Assembly: GCA_002221725.1 (NCBI GenBank)
Contig: NJFT01000204.1
Span: forward strand, 1 to 64,000
Direction of reading: 5' to 3'
Length of the DNA: 64,000 bases
Origin: Scedosporium boydii
Lineage: Eukaryota; Ascomycota; Sordariomycetes; Microascales; Microascaceae
Shown here: one piece after another, positions 20,659 to 32,327 of the stretch
How the letters are laid out: each line of letters begins with the position of its first letter
Numbering within the stretch: the first letter of the stretch is position 1
Program-made: the position numbers and the translations under genes
Notes under the pieces: generated by a model
Seen by the model: only the letters and a program-made list of their open reading frames with translations
Told to the model about the DNA's origin: nothing
The model's database searches: none

Positions 20659-22430
20659 TGTCCCGCGCGAAATGCTTTACGTTCTGGCCCTGATGCATCA
20701 CGAGTCAAGCTAGTAGAGGCGCTTGTCTTCTGGCGTTCCGCGTAGTGTTTGGTGATTTTTAGGTCTGAAGAGACGCAGCTTTGCTCGAGCTAAGCCAAGA
20801 TCTAGTGGGGGAGGGGGACTGAACGGTAACCAAGACATCTAAACCCTCCCCCAACAACGCTTACGCCAAGCTTTCCAACTCATCTTCATCTCGAGGGTTG
20901 CCTTGGAATACGGTTAAGTTTCCCTTTTGCAGTTCTTGATTGGGCGTATTACCCATCACGTGATGGTCAGCGATCCAGATGCGGCTGCGTTCCGGCCGGT
21001 TGTCAAGACCAAACGTCAAGGAAGAGAAACGCGGGCCTAAACGCTATCGAGACCAAGACCGACGTGGCCCATGCGGAAAGCCCTTGGAGGCTCTGAAAAT
21101 TCTTCTTTCTTGGCAGAGCGTGGTGGATCCAGCTACTGGTTACTAACGAAAGGACCCTCCCTCCCAAGAAGTTTGCTCCAGCTCATCTGTATGATGCTGT
21201 TTGCCGTAGAAATGTCGTTGTGACACGTCTGAAGGAGAGCGGTAAACTTAGGTAACTAGGCAGCGGGGTCCGCTCTATGGGCCAGGGTCCCTCCCTTTCC
21301 CACTAACTCGGGCTTCCCTTGCTTATGGGGTTCCTCGCAAACAACCCAGCAAGAAGACAACGTAGAGCTGTTTAAACTCTCTAAGCCTTTACTTCAGTCC
21401 AAGGACTATTCTTAGCTAACATCTAGTGGAGGCTACGAATCTTAAAGTCGCCCTCATAGGTACCATTAAACTTGATTGGAACCAATTGATGTAATATTCT
21501 ATCCGTCGCTGTACTCCTCTAAAAGATCCCTGTAGGACTTTGCTGTAGCCTCCACTCACTCCCATTCATCATTTATAAATGAAATTCGGGATCAAATCTT
21601 AATATCTTTCAACCTATTCTCCATCCCGCATCCCCCTCGTAAAGCGATGCACAAGCCCGCCCGTAGACTCGGGCAACTTCCGACAGTAATCCGCGCCCCC
21701 ACGCCCACCAAAGAGAGGGCGCTCTATAATTATAAATAGGGAAGAATTTGCTCACTACTGTGATCGAGAGGAGAAACATAACCGAAAGTTGAAGGCGAGT
21801 ATGGTTACCTGGCAATAAAGGCACAAAGATTAGAAACGGCACAACTCTAAGAATTGGTCCAATGGTCGAGGAATGGTCGAGGAATGGCCGAGGAATGGTC
21901 GTCATGGTCTAGTAGGACGTCGGGGATTCAATGATCAATGAAAATCTGCGCCACACAGCTTCACAGACAGAAGAATCAGAAGAAATGTGGGGTCGGCACT
22001 CTCTTCGCTAGTCGCACCTGTGGGCGGCTGCCTATGGCTCGCTATTTCTGCCGTCTGTCACCGCTCTGGGCCGATATAAAGTGGGCAGTCCAACTTAACC
22101 AGTCTGTTGAAGGCATTGGAACCAATATTTCTCCCATCTACGCTGTTTCGTTACCACCCACTTCGGATATTACCCCTTTCAGTCCCCTTTCCAAATCCAA
22201 GGCCCTCATAAAACCAGGCCATAAGAATCAAATTGGCCGAGGGGATGTGTGCATTATACTAAGCTAATCCTCTTGACACCAAAGCAGTGGGACGTGGGAT
22301 CAAGGACTGCATCCGCGTTCGGACCTTCGAGCACGAAACCGTCGAATATTATATCCATATACGGCGCCTAGTTCGATTACAAAACCAGCTTTAGACATCT
22401 TAATCTTAAACAGTGAATACTCCCGAATGA
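20659..22430. other. gene-poor stretch
   Basis: About 1.8 kb without a recognisable gene, between the 5' ends of two divergent genes. It contains an 11-bp tandem repeat near 21861. Several short open frames here have no family likeness and no coding-like context. Confidence 0.5.
21861..21901. repeat. 11-bp tandem repeat, nearly four units
   Basis: Units AATGGTCGAGG at 21861 and 21872, AATGGCCGAGG at 21883 and a partial AATGGTCG at 21894 stand head to tail. One transition separates the third unit from the others. Confidence 0.85.
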
Positions 22431-24184
22431 ATGTCGACTTTGACGCCTTTTCCCACGCCGCTGCCTCCGCTTGACACCCTGCAAACAGGCAGAGGCACCC
22501 AGGCAAAGCGATGCCAGCAATGTGCCACGCGGAAGAAGAAATGTGATCTGGCGGCGCCCAAGTGCGGTCGCTGCAGTCGGTATTAAATGCCTCTTATAAC
22601 CTATAACCCACAACTTACGGATACTTACACTAGATCAAGTGTCGGGTTAAAATGTAGTTTCGAGTTGTTGCCACCAATCAACGAAAGGCCGCCACGACGA
22701 AATACGTTGGCGCCTGTGCCGTTCCAGGGCCGCCTCTTCACCGTGCACTCTAGGTTCGATTTCAGTGACAGAGCCATCACCCTCCTTGCACGTTCTGCGG
22801 CCGACGATTTCCCCGATAACATTAAACCGTACCTCGAGGGCCTGAACAAATGGCTTCCAGTCGTTGACGGCTCAGACTTGGAAGCAGCACGTTGTCAAAA
22901 TGCCACCTCTTTCGAAGATGAAACATTTCCCGCCCTGTTCCTAGCATGCGTTCTTCTATCTCGAATTTCGACACTAAATCCGGCTGACGTTGATACGCAA
23001 GGAAATCGTGAGCTTTATTTGATGCTGACAACCTCGCATACATCTCTTCTCTCTCGAGGAGTTACAAGCCTGTACCTTCTCCAGTCCAAGATCTTATTGG
23101 CTTTATACGAGTTTTTGCAGGATAACCGTATAGCCGTTCTTGGAACATTGGCATCAGCTGCTGCCATGGTAGATACCATGGGGCTCTTTTGTTGGCATTG
23201 TCAGACAAAGCCAGACGTTATATCTATTGATACAGCAGAATATAGAGTAGTCTGCTGTCTTTATGTGCTGGAAAGGTAATAATAACGAACTCCCAGGTCG
23301 CACCCAGTGTCCAGTTAAGTGGTCCTCTAACTATACTTGGTTTCTAGGATCATTCACGCAACCCATCATGAAAATGGAACGGAAACCAAACTTATCAGCT
23401 TGTCTTGTCCAAGGCCCTGCCTTAATCTAATGCTATCTGACGAGAGAGGGGGGCTGACGGGACTAATTTCTGCCATGTGCGAGAAATGTGACAATGAGAA
23501 CCAGGTTACGGCTGCTGTTTCTCTCAACTCTGGCTTTCCATCTTTACTGAGCCGCCTGTTCCAGGCCTCATTGCTTCTCGAGATGGCGATGGAGAAGTCT
23601 TCTCGATCTTCTCAGACAGAAACGTCAACTGGCGGGCCTGTTCTGGAAATAGAGATCAGTAAGCTGGCTTCCGATTTGCATGCCGACCGCTGTCAGGGGC
23701 CCAAGTCAACTGTTCTGTCCTAGGGCTTTGCGTGAGGTAATTACGGTTATTATGCAACTCTCGAATACTGAGGATCCAACGATGCTAACGGACAGGGCAG
23801 CTGCATCCTGATATTGCATGGCCGCATTGACTCGGCCCTTGACTCAGTCAATTGGGATCATATCGCCGCTGCGTTGAGGATGGTGTTTGACAGGCTCAAT
23901 ATTGTGCCGGCCTTCCAATACGAATTCTCCAAAACCATCTCAATATGGGAGCTTCATTGCTTTTACCTTGCCGCAAGGACGTACATCGAGTCGAGAGCGA
24001 GCCTGGAGCATCTTGTTGACAGCGACATTGCAGCCCGCGCTTTAGGAGTAATAATGACAACACTCCAGGACTACAGCGCTGGCTGGAAAATTGCAGGTAA
24101 TAGGCACAACACCTTGACATTTCGGTGACTGATAATTGACATATACCTTTTGAAGGCAATTTACTCTTGAAACTCCAGGAGTGA
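22431..24184 (+). CDS. Zn2Cys6 transcription factor
   Basis: Fungal regulator of about 488 residues in a six-exon model: 22431-22579, 22634-23275, 23348-23658, 23697-23736, 23801-24096, 24156-24184. The zinc cluster KRCQQCATRKKKCDLAAPKC continues over the first 54-base intron to a sixth cysteine in SSVGLKCSF, with spacing Cys-x2-Cys-x6-Cys-x6-Cys-x2-Cys-x8-Cys. The middle resembles the fungal_trans region. The weak point is between exons 3 and 4: a 38-base intron (23659-23696, GTAAGC...GTCAG) restores the frame and yields NCSVLGLCVSCILILHG, which looks right for this family. A one-base deletion next to the GGGG run at 23696-23699 would be the alternative explanation. The intron before exon 5 has a clear GCTAAC branch point. 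The gene ends 34 bp from the 3' end of the opposing FMN reductase. Confidence 0.75.
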
Positions 24185-24218
24185 TAAATACCACACTTAA
24201 ACCCCCTATCAATACCAC

Positions 24219-24842
24219 TTAAGTCTCCACCGAACGCATCAACTCGTGACAGCCGGCTCGAACCTCTCCGCTCTTCCTTCCCCAGAATTCGAATGTCTCG
24301 GCGCCGATGACACCGGACAGAGCCTGGAACAGCGCCGGGCTCGTATTGTCCTTTTTCTCGTCACGCCCGGGAAATTCCAGACACGGGCTTGCGTCGACGA
24401 CCTTCATGCGACTCCCCACCCCGAGGATCTGACGCAGGTGCGAGCTTGCCTGAACACCGCCGAAGATTCCGTAAGTCACGATCATGGCCGGCTTTCCGGT
24501 CCATGCATGGAAGAGGAAGTCGATGGCGTTTTTCAATGCACCAGGCACGCCGGACAGGTACTCGGGAGAAATGAGGATGTAAGCGTCGTACTTGGCGATC
24601 TCTTGGTTCCAGGCCTTGGCAGCTGGATTGGTGAATTGGTTCAAGTCTCGCACCATCATGGGATGAGTAGGCTCATCAAAAGGAGGAAGGGGAAACGATG
24701 CGACATCGACAGTGGTGACTTCGAAATTTTGGAGGGATTGGTCCGATTTGATGAGGTCCAGGACCCATTTAGCAACGGAGGGCCCGACGCGGTTTGGCCT
24801 CGTGGACCCCGAAATGATGGCAAGCTTCTTAATATGCGACAT
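24219..24842 (-). CDS. NADPH-dependent FMN reductase (flavodoxin-like fold)
   Basis: Intronless gene of 207 residues, the full length for the FMN_red family (azoreductase/YieF/Lot6 type). The phosphate-binding loop GSTRPNRVG lies at residues 12-20 and the second flavin motif SPEYLSGVPGALKNAIDFL near 93-111; YGIFGG follows. Cytosolic NAD(P)H:quinone, azo or FMN reduction is the family's usual role. Its 3' end lies 34 bp from that of the plus-strand Zn2Cys6 gene, so the two transcripts probably overlap tail to tail. Confidence 0.9.
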   Translation of the reverse strand: MSHIKKLAIISGSTRPNRVGPSVAKWVLDLIKSDQSLQNFEVTTVDVASFPLPPFDEPTHPMMVRDLNQFTNPAAKAWNQEIAKYDAYILISPEYLSGVPGALKNAIDFLFHAWTGKPAMIVTYGIFGGVQASSHLRQILGVGSRMKVVDASPCLEFPGRDEKKDNTSPALFQALSGVIGAETFEFWGRKSGEVRAGCHELMRSVET

Positions 24843-26639
24843 GGTGAAGAGGGTATGCGAAGCACTTGGATGAGCTGAGGATTAAGATAATATGAATTTC
24901 AAGGAGGATTGATATTTCCACTGCGTCCTTTTATATTTCACATCCTCCTATCCTCCGATACTCCCGGTGGGAGCTGATGCGCTATTCCTTCGTCCTCCTG
25001 CAAAGTCGCATGTCGGGTCGCACATCGCATCAAAGATGCAGTCATCGGGGCCAGGCGGTCGCCGCATGCATGGTCGCATGCATTGTCGCAGTGGGCCTTC
25101 ACTAGTGGCAGTCAGGCAACCAAGAGACGGATGAAGGCTAGCGCCAGATGAGAGGGGCCCAAAGACGCGAAGTTCAACGACGACACACCCACCAGACAGC
25201 GATGATCCGAAAGGTGCTTCAACAAAGCGGACCGAAGACAAAGTTCCTCAACGCAGACGAGATATTGAACAGCCCAACCCCGCTCCATTCCGAATTACCT
25301 CTCTCGCTTCGCCCTCAGTTAATGGCCCTCTTCGCACGTAGGATCGATTGTAATCTTGGTATCGGGGCTGGTCGACATGTGTCTGTCTCTGGTCACTTCC
25401 TCGCAATAACTTCTTCCCGCGACACGCCCAGGAATAGCTACTCGCATAACTAGCGAGGAAGGGGATTGGTTCTTCTCCTGGCGCACAAGAAAGTCGTTAA
25501 TCTAGCCGAATCTAACACTAGTCCACGACGCACGCACCCATCAGAAAATGACTTCTCCATGGAAGAATCAGAGCACTTTCAACCCTATTTTCCAACAGTA
25601 GACTACAAGGATCATGGTATCGTGCTCACCGGACGAGAGCGTAACTCGGCTAATTGTTCCCCGCTTACATGTCAAGGCAAATCAATAGAAGGTAAGAGGA
25701 AACATGTCCAATTGGGTCAAGAAGAGTCCCAAACCCCAGATAAAGGAACGGCGCCAATTCGGGAAATAATAGTCTTGAACTATGGTACTTAAGCATATCC
25801 CATTTACGAAGTGATTAGCCAGGACCGTAATACCTTTTACTTCGGCAGAGATGGGACCATAGCCCGCAACGGGTCCGGGCCCTCAGGGTCGCAGGCGATG
25901 AAGTGGGAGGGGGAAGCCGAGCTACATAGTAGCGCTGTTTTGGGGGGTCAAGCCCAGGCGGAAGGCTTGGATGACTTCTTAGGAGCCGACAAGGAAGTTG
26001 GTGTACTATGGCGAACCGCTGGCGCGGACTCGGCTCCCCCTGGCGTCCAAAGCACCGCCTGGCTACTTAGTCCACCCCACGCCATAGGGCCGCTCTTTGC
26101 ACTCCGTCCTTGTCATTATCCGGACCACGAACAATTTCTATAAAAACCTGCAGTCAGAGTATGCACTCCTCCTCATTTTCTTCCATTTTCTTTCGTAGCT
26201 GTGTCATAGCTAATACGCACGAGTTGTCAGAAGAAACGATGCCTTCGAATCTTGCATTGCCCCTTATTACTCAGTCCTTTGCGGATCGATGCAGGAGATA
26301 GATCCTGTCGCCTTGAATCCTAAGATGTGTCCACACTGCTTCATCAAAGCGCCAAGTTTCCTTCACCTCATCCGTCCATATCGTTTGCAATGTAGTAGAT
26401 GAATCCAGACACGCTCTTTTCAGCCTCTTCCTCAATGTCGAGGTCAGTGTCGTAATGTACAAGGCAAAGGTAAACAATGAGCGGCCAATCAAAGCTACTG
26501 TTGGATACTAATCATTTATAGTCCCTCTCCTAGGTAGTACATCCAATTTCAGCAACGGTCCCCTTACAAGTAGTACAATTACCAGCATAATACATGCCCC
26601 TATTAACTTCGGCTTCCACTCAATGACTAGATATAATCC
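24843..26639. other. gene-poor stretch
   Basis: About 1.8 kb with no recognised gene. It contains the FMN reductase promoter, two copies of CGCATGCAT at 25063-25071 and 25075-25083, and an isolated TATA-like TATAAAAA at 26139-26146 that is followed only by a 46-codon frame. Confidence 0.45.
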
Positions 26640-28052
26640 TCACTCCGCTCTAAAGTTTCCCTCCTTAGTAGACACCGTGTTCAACTTCCATGGTATCCTG
26701 CCAGTCTTTAGACATGACTCTGGTGCAAAATCCAATATAATCGCGTCCCTAGGAATCCAAGGATATAACACGTCGGCTATAAACCGAGTGTTGTCCAATG
26801 ATATGAAATTGCGCAGAAACTTCAGGACAATCGTTAGGAACCAAGCATAGCGCAACAGAAACCCCGATATCCTTGTGCACTGGATTGCACGGGACTGGCG
26901 TTCTTGTTGATAGGCTGCAAACACGGTTACCAGTTCATCAGTGCTCGGAGTCGGATTTGCTAAGACAAGGGCTTTTAAACGATTAACAAGCGAGGCGACC
27001 GATTCGATGGCGTTATTGCAACCAAGACCGATGTTCGGTAGCATTTTATGCGCTGCGTCGCCAACTAAGACCACACGACCATTAAACCACTTCTTCATTA
27101 CTCCTTCCTCTAGGTCGACGAGTGTAGCTCTGGTCTTGGATTTCCAAAGGTCTCCAAACCGAACTTTGCCATCCTCGACCACCGAGAAATCCTCACATGC
27201 CTTGGAAAGTTCTGCGATGTCGGCATCCGTATAACTAGTCCGTTCTCTTGTCGTTCGCGGTAGACGTTGGTAAAGGAACCAACAAACTGTATCATCCGAC
27301 GTCAGCAGCTGGGATGAGTTTTCGCCCTTTGTTCGTTCAGTCATCTCTCCGGGAATCAATCCGGGAATTAAACGCCCCCAACCGAATATGCACCTAAAAG
27401 TGGTAGAGAAGCCCTCTGGCAGCGTTGCCGAGGTATCATGAGGGTCGCCGAACAGTAACCTGCGTGTTATACTGTGGACACCGTCTGCACCGATAAGGAT
27501 GTCCCCCGAATATTCGGACCCGTCATCGCAAGTGACTCGGATAGATGATGGAGTTTGTGAGAGGGACGCAATAGTCTTTCCAGTGAGAATATACTCTGAA
27601 GCGTGCGGCAAGCGTGAATATAAGAGCTCAATCAACTGCATGCGTTCGAAAAGCATAAAGGGATGTCCGTGGCTGATACATTCACTTATAAGTACTGGAA
27701 TCTCTAGGCTGACCCGCAGATTTCGCCATTTGCAGCATTCCCTCACTCGGGGCGAGACTTACTTCTCCTCAACCTGTTTGAATAAATCCACGGGAAGGAG
27801 GAGTTCACTGTCCTTCCCGAGTCGTACACTCCGTTTCATCTTGGGCGCCATCTGCCGCGCCGACGCGAGCAAGCCGTTTCCCAGCTGGTCGAGAACCCGA
27901 ACGCTCTGTGGCCAGAGACCAAGACAAGCACCCGAGGCTTCGACCACCGCCTCTCTGCGCTCAATAACGACAAAATCATCAATACCTGCAAGCACAAGGG
28001 CATGAGCGAGAACTAACCCCGCAGGGCCAGCTCCAACAATGATAATACGCAT
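26640..28052 (-). CDS. FAD-dependent monooxygenase (FAD_binding_3, epoxidase-like)
   Basis: Two exons, 28052-27763 and 27708-26640, with a 54-base intron in phase, give 452 residues. The N-terminal dinucleotide motif is [24 protein letters not shown] and [20 protein letters not shown] are the second and third flavin-binding segments. A hydrophobic C-terminal stretch ([17 protein letters not shown]) suggests membrane attachment, as in fungal PaxM-like/meroterpenoid FAD epoxidases. I start at the ATG immediately before RIIIVGAG (28052); one 30 bases upstream is in frame. No prenyltransferase, terpene cyclase or polyketide gene is in the window, so a biosynthetic role is not supported by context. 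Confidence 0.85.
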
Positions 28053-28606
28053 GGTCAATCGACGAATAACTGTAACTGGCATTTTCGTTTTCTAGACCGG
28101 AATCAAAAGGTGGCCATGGCAGCATTGTTATTTGTACATATAGCCTCTGATGGACACTGCCGTCAGCCTTACCGCAGTCATCAGGAATGCAACGTCCTGA
28201 CTCGGAACATGTTGTTTGCACGATGAGTGATTCAGATGTAATAGGCGCCATTGCTGCCCATGGAGGACTAGCGGATGAGTGAGTATGACGACATCTACTG
28301 AGGTAGAATCTTGTGAAAAGAGCGTGGATATACTGCTGCCCATCCTCTGCTCTGTAATAGCTAGGTTGAACATGCTGCGGTGAATTGTCACCCGCGATTC
28401 GCTATTGGGCAACTCCCGCCTGTGCTCCTCTCCGCTTTATCCCGGTGCCCTCCACTACAGAATAAACAATAAATATTGAGGAACCCGGTACTCTCATTCA
28501 CATGTCTCGACGCCGATCGTGTCATCAAGGCAGTGATTTTGGTTTTACTATAGCCTTGAGAAATGTAGATCATCCTGTTTTGCCCATGTCGGAAACAGCT
28601 TCTCTA

Positions 28607-28646
<40 letters not shown>

Positions 28647-28825
28647 ATATTATTTGAGAATCCTTACGCCGTCGGTGATTTCATGAGGGTCGTGAATTAG
28701 AACAATACATAGAATGACCTGGAACACTTAGGTTTAACTTCAAGCCTCATTATCAACTGTCGGCCTCCAAGCATTCTCTATCTAGGAAGGAATCTCCTTC
28801 GCATCATATGTTGACGCCTATGTGA
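28053..28825. other. intergenic region with poly-A tract
   Basis: No coding sequence recognised. A 34-base A run lies at 28609-28642. The segment nearest 28052 should hold the monooxygenase promoter. Confidence 0.5.
28609..28642. repeat. poly-A homopolymer, 34 bases
   Basis: Uninterrupted run of A. It lies about 180 bp before an ankyrin-repeat relic but no retroelement sequence adjoins it. Confidence 0.95.
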
Positions 28826-29632
28826 CGGAACAGCCAGACAGTTAGTCAAGACAGCTTTGTGGCTTTCCACTTGGCCGCTATATCAACGTCGGGAAGCATG
28901 ATTAAGTTTCTTATCAATCACAACGCCGATCCCACTGGTCGCACTGCCGCAAGGTTGACTTCTCTTCATTTCGTAGTTACGACTCACCTCTAAGAGTGGC
29001 CGGTAGAGTCTCTTCTCAAGGGAGGCGCTGATGTCAATGCTCGAACATGCGAAGGGGACTCGCCATCAAACATACTTGTCAAGTCGGCTACGTATAGACG
29101 CATACCAAGCCAACCCGAGACTTGTGCCCGCATGCTGTTGGCAGGCGATGCCGAGATGAACCCAGCTTACCGATGGAGACACCCACCAATCCTCCACGCA
29201 TTAGGGTCACCGGGGCGTTTCTCTCTCTTCAAGTGTTTGTCCTCCAAGGGCGCGAAAGTCGACGTCGTTGACTCTGACGGAAACTCGATCCTACACTATC
29301 TTGCCATCTACGGGACTTTAAAGCAGATTAGGTATCTGGGCAATGAAAGGCTCAAAAATGTAGATCCGGACGTACTAAATAATGAGAGTCGCTCCCCACT
29401 CTCTTGCTTCGAGTGGAGAAAGATGGGAGAGAAAGGTGATCTGGCGCCAGGTATCACGCCGCCATGTGTGAGTGAGGTTGCCGCGTTTGAGGCTCTCGTA
29501 GTAGAACTAAGGGAGCGAAATTGGGCAACTGATCGATTCTTGGCGACAAAAGAGAAGTTGGATGCGGATGCATCTCGCTTGGAGCTTCGGCGAAGGATCC
29601 AGAAAGACAGCCATGGGACTCTTTTTGTTTAG
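28826..29632 (+). pseudogene. ankyrin-repeat protein relic with in-frame stop
   Basis: One frame from 28826 to 29632 encodes ankyrin-like text: FHLAAISTSGSMIKFLINHN, then VESLLKGGADVNA, then KCLSSKGAKVDVVDSDGNSI followed by LHYLA. The frame is open at both sides but broken by a single TAA at 28991-28993, and the upstream edge is a TGA at 28823 with no good start. At least three repeats remain, and the C-terminal part from 29132 is intact. It is either a decayed gene or the remnant of a longer ankyrin protein whose N-terminus is gone. A short intron skipping the TAA could not be convincingly drawn. Confidence 0.6.
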
Positions 29633-30117
29633 TTAGATGAAGAAGATATGAACTCACAAAGAAACCCTTGTGTATTTTGGCAAGGAAAAGGTAAATCGCC
29701 CTTGGGCCGAAGAGCATAGTTCAAGAAAAAAGGATGATTTGGAATGGCAGTTTGATTTTCGGCTTTTAGGAGGGCAATCCGTATGAGGGAAATCGGTCGA
29801 TGCCATTGTCCTTTCCCCGCATCCCAGTACTCGGGTTGCTCCTTGCATTCCCCGAATTATACAGCAGATAGGCTCATTACCCTTGTCCAGAGAGCCCTTT
29901 ATGTTGTGGGTGGGAACTAGGCGATATCTGCAATCCAATACGTCTGTCTGTAATAGGTTGTCACCTGATTTTTATACGTTGGTAGCTGTGTTCCATCTCT
30001 CACCGCAGCGTACCCTAAATAATATAAAGGACTGGATCATCTGCGATTCCAGAGCGGTTCTCGGGGAGCGTGAGGGAGGGGAGCCAACGGCAAGGCTTTC
30101 TCCCTCCCTTTCCCAAA

Positions 30118-30146
30118 CCGGGGTTCGAATTAGACCACATCTGTCC
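30118..30146 (+). repeat. 29-base dispersed repeat, copy A
   Basis: Begins CCGGGGTTCGAATTAGACC and ends ATCTGTCC. It matches copy B at 30560-30588 in 25 of 29 bases, all four differences being transitions. It contains GGTTCGAAT, like a tRNA B-box. Confidence 0.65.
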
Positions 30147-30559
30147 ACGGCAGGCATCAGCGTGGATGCTTGGATCTGTAGATGATGCCCCTCAAATCCC
30201 TCATTTTTCCGTCTCTCAGTTGCCGAGAGCTACGTGATAACTGCCCTATACACCCAGTCCACTGAGCTGAGGGCTAGACAAGATACCCCTGCAGGAAGCG
30301 CAAATCTCCGCCACCCGAACAAATCATCAGGTGGCTGGGGGGCTGCGAACGCTCATTCGGGTCCGACCTTTACTCTCTTTTCTTTGGAGTAGTAGATCAT
30401 ATTATAAAAACATAGTACTCCATCTCTTCCTCGCTACCAAAGTGGGCGTGCTACGATGTACTCGGGCGATGACAGCCCTACCATAAAACTAATAATCGCG
30501 ACTATTAAGCGACAGCCTGGGCTACCATACATTGTGACGTCGGCAAGTTTATGGCCAGG

Positions 30560-30588
30560 CCGGGATTCAAGTTAGACCGCATCTGTCC
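30560..30588 (+). repeat. 29-base dispersed repeat, copy B
   Basis: Begins CCGGGATTCAAGTTAGACC and ends ATCTGTCC; see copy A at 30118. The surrounding sequence on either side is not clearly similar. Confidence 0.65.
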
Positions 30589-31271
30589 GCCATGAGAATC
30601 ACTGGTTTTACGACATCACCGTCCTGATTCGAGCCCGCGCCGGGGAGAGCTGCAGATCGTTGTTTCTGGGTGCCGAAGTGGTTTGTCGAGAGAGGGCCGT
30701 AGTACCGATCCTAGCGTTTTCCCAACTGTTGCAAGAAGATAGTTTGGTCTCTAAGCCTTAATCATCGTGTAGGTTCCTTTAACTCGTCTATGTCATGAGT
30801 TGCTGTCCTTGGCACCTTACCCGAGCTCACTTCACCCCACCGATCTTTGTGATGCCGATTGCACTGTCGAAGACAGGGATGACGTTGGGCGGTGGAAGGA
30901 GTAGCTGGTTAAGTGGAAAGGGGCATATCGTTATGGCGTCCCTTTTACGGAACCATGGCCTGCTCTGTGGTTTACGCGGTTTCGCCCGACCAAACCGGAA
31001 CACTCCTGTGAAGATACTGGACATGCTCGCCTTAATAAAACCTAAGGGGAAGACTAAGAAGGTTGATGATAATGTACGGATGTAATCGATACCATTTAGA
31101 CGAAATATATTAGGCATTACAAGTTCGGCTCTCATATACACAACATCAATTATCGAGCAAAGAAGTCATTATTACATGATTCCCATTGCCGGCTGGAATT
31201 TCCAGCCTGCACCAGTGACATCCTCACTAGGGACAACCCTATTGATGACACTACTACAAAGAGAAATCCCC

Positions 31272-32063
31272 TCATTCATCATATCCTCTCTCAAGAAGCT
31301 TCACACATACTACAGCTGCCCCAGCTGCCAACCCTCCAAGGGCCGCCATCTGGGTCCCTTCCCACAAACAGCGGCCAATCCTATCTCGCCTCAACCCAGT
31401 TGATAACAACCTCTTCCCAAAGCCAAACAAGAATAGAGCTAGCATACACAGGAGTGTACTCCATAAGAGGCCCTGCCCAACATGTTGAACAAAAAAATAT
31501 GGGATAAGTGGTAATAACCCACCCAGAATATATCCCAAGGCAATTGACAAGCCGGTCAAGATAGGCGACCAGGGATATTGATCAACCTCATTTATTCCCA
31601 ATGAGAGTATACTAGAGAGTATAAGTGGATGGCTTAAAATATGGGCTTTGACAGCATCCTGGACGGGGTCGGGGAGTCTTAAAGGTTCGAGGTACTCCTG
31701 GAGTGCTCTCAGGGCAATAGGTGAAGTGACATTGTTGAAAAGCTTCTCTGAGCTTGCAACGTCACTATTGTCGTCATCTGAGAGAAGACCTTTTTCAAGA
31801 TCCTCCACATCAGTGTCATCTTGGGTGAGCTCGGCATATTGTGTAAGTTTGTCTTTAGCATCAAGGGCTTCTCCCCTTGATGCAAGATATCCTCCTACAC
31901 CCATGCTAAGACACCCAGCACAGACTTCTGCAAGTCCAGTATAGATGACCACCTCTGTCTTGCCGAGAGAGGATACACCTGCTGTGAGGGCAAAGGGCAC
32001 AGTGAGACCATCGGCGAACCCCAGTGTAAGGTCGGCCAGGAAGCGACTGCGTGAGTATGCCAT
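31272..32063 (-). CDS. VIT/CCC1-family vacuolar iron/manganese transporter-like protein
   Basis: Intronless gene of 263 residues. The start SRSRFLADLTLGFADGLTVP and FALTAGVSSLG are the hallmark first helix of the VIT/CCC1 family, which moves Fe2+ or Mn2+ into the vacuole. GLAEVCAGCLSMGVGGYLAS is the second helix. A cytosolic loop rich in acidic residues (residues about 80-105) follows, then three more helices including SLGINEVDQYPWSPIL and GYILGGLLPLIPYFF. Length and five-helix layout are normal. Its promoter region contains a 40-base homopolymer about 220 bp upstream of the ATG. Confidence 0.88.
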   Translation of the reverse strand: MAYSRSRFLADLTLGFADGLTVPFALTAGVSSLGKTEVVIYTGLAEVCAGCLSMGVGGYLASRGEALDAKDKLTQYAELTQDDTDVEDLEKGLLSDDDNSDVASSEKLFNNVTSPIALRALQEYLEPLRLPDPVQDAVKAHILSHPLILSSILSLGINEVDQYPWSPILTGLSIALGYILGGLLPLIPYFFVQHVGQGLLWSTLLCMLALFLFGFGKRLLSTGLRRDRIGRCLWEGTQMAALGGLAAGAAVVCVKLLERGYDE

Positions 32064-32283
32064 GGTGAAGTGACAGTGTGGTTGGTCAAGACCTGTGAAG
32101 AAGGAATGATTAGGATCGATTTAGGAAAGATGTAGTAAAGATAGGCTCTTACAGTTGAATGTGGGAACTGAATTTTTGTATTTTCTTTTTTCTTCTTTTC
32201 CTTTTGGTGGAGAATATGGAGATACGGTAATAGAGCGTCCGGGGGACCAGCTAAAGATATACGAGATTTGTATGAGACGGTGC

Positions 32284-32284
<1 letters not shown>

Positions 32285-32324
<40 letters not shown>
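32285..32324. repeat. poly-T homopolymer, 40 bases
   Basis: Uninterrupted T run on the plus strand (poly-A on the strand of the transporter gene), upstream of that gene's start. Confidence 0.95.

Positions 32325-32327
<3 letters not shown>

Larger units (their letters stand above)
29633..31271. other. gene-poor stretch
   Basis: About 1.6 kb with no recognised gene. It includes two diverged copies of a 29-base sequence, at 30118 and 30560, and a TATA-like TATAAAAAC near 30403 with no gene behind it. Confidence 0.45.

Noticed and set aside
26110..26301. Short plus frame after the TATA-like element at 26139
   Set aside because: The reading lacks any recognisable protein feature and the TATA word alone is weak evidence.
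26640..28052. Core of a meroterpenoid cluster
   Set aside because: Only the FAD epoxidase-like gene is present; no prenyltransferase, cyclase or polyketide synthase is in the window.
28609..28642. Poly-A as retroelement tail
   Set aside because: No reverse transcriptase, target-site duplication or SINE-like body is seen upstream; it looks like a simple homopolymer.
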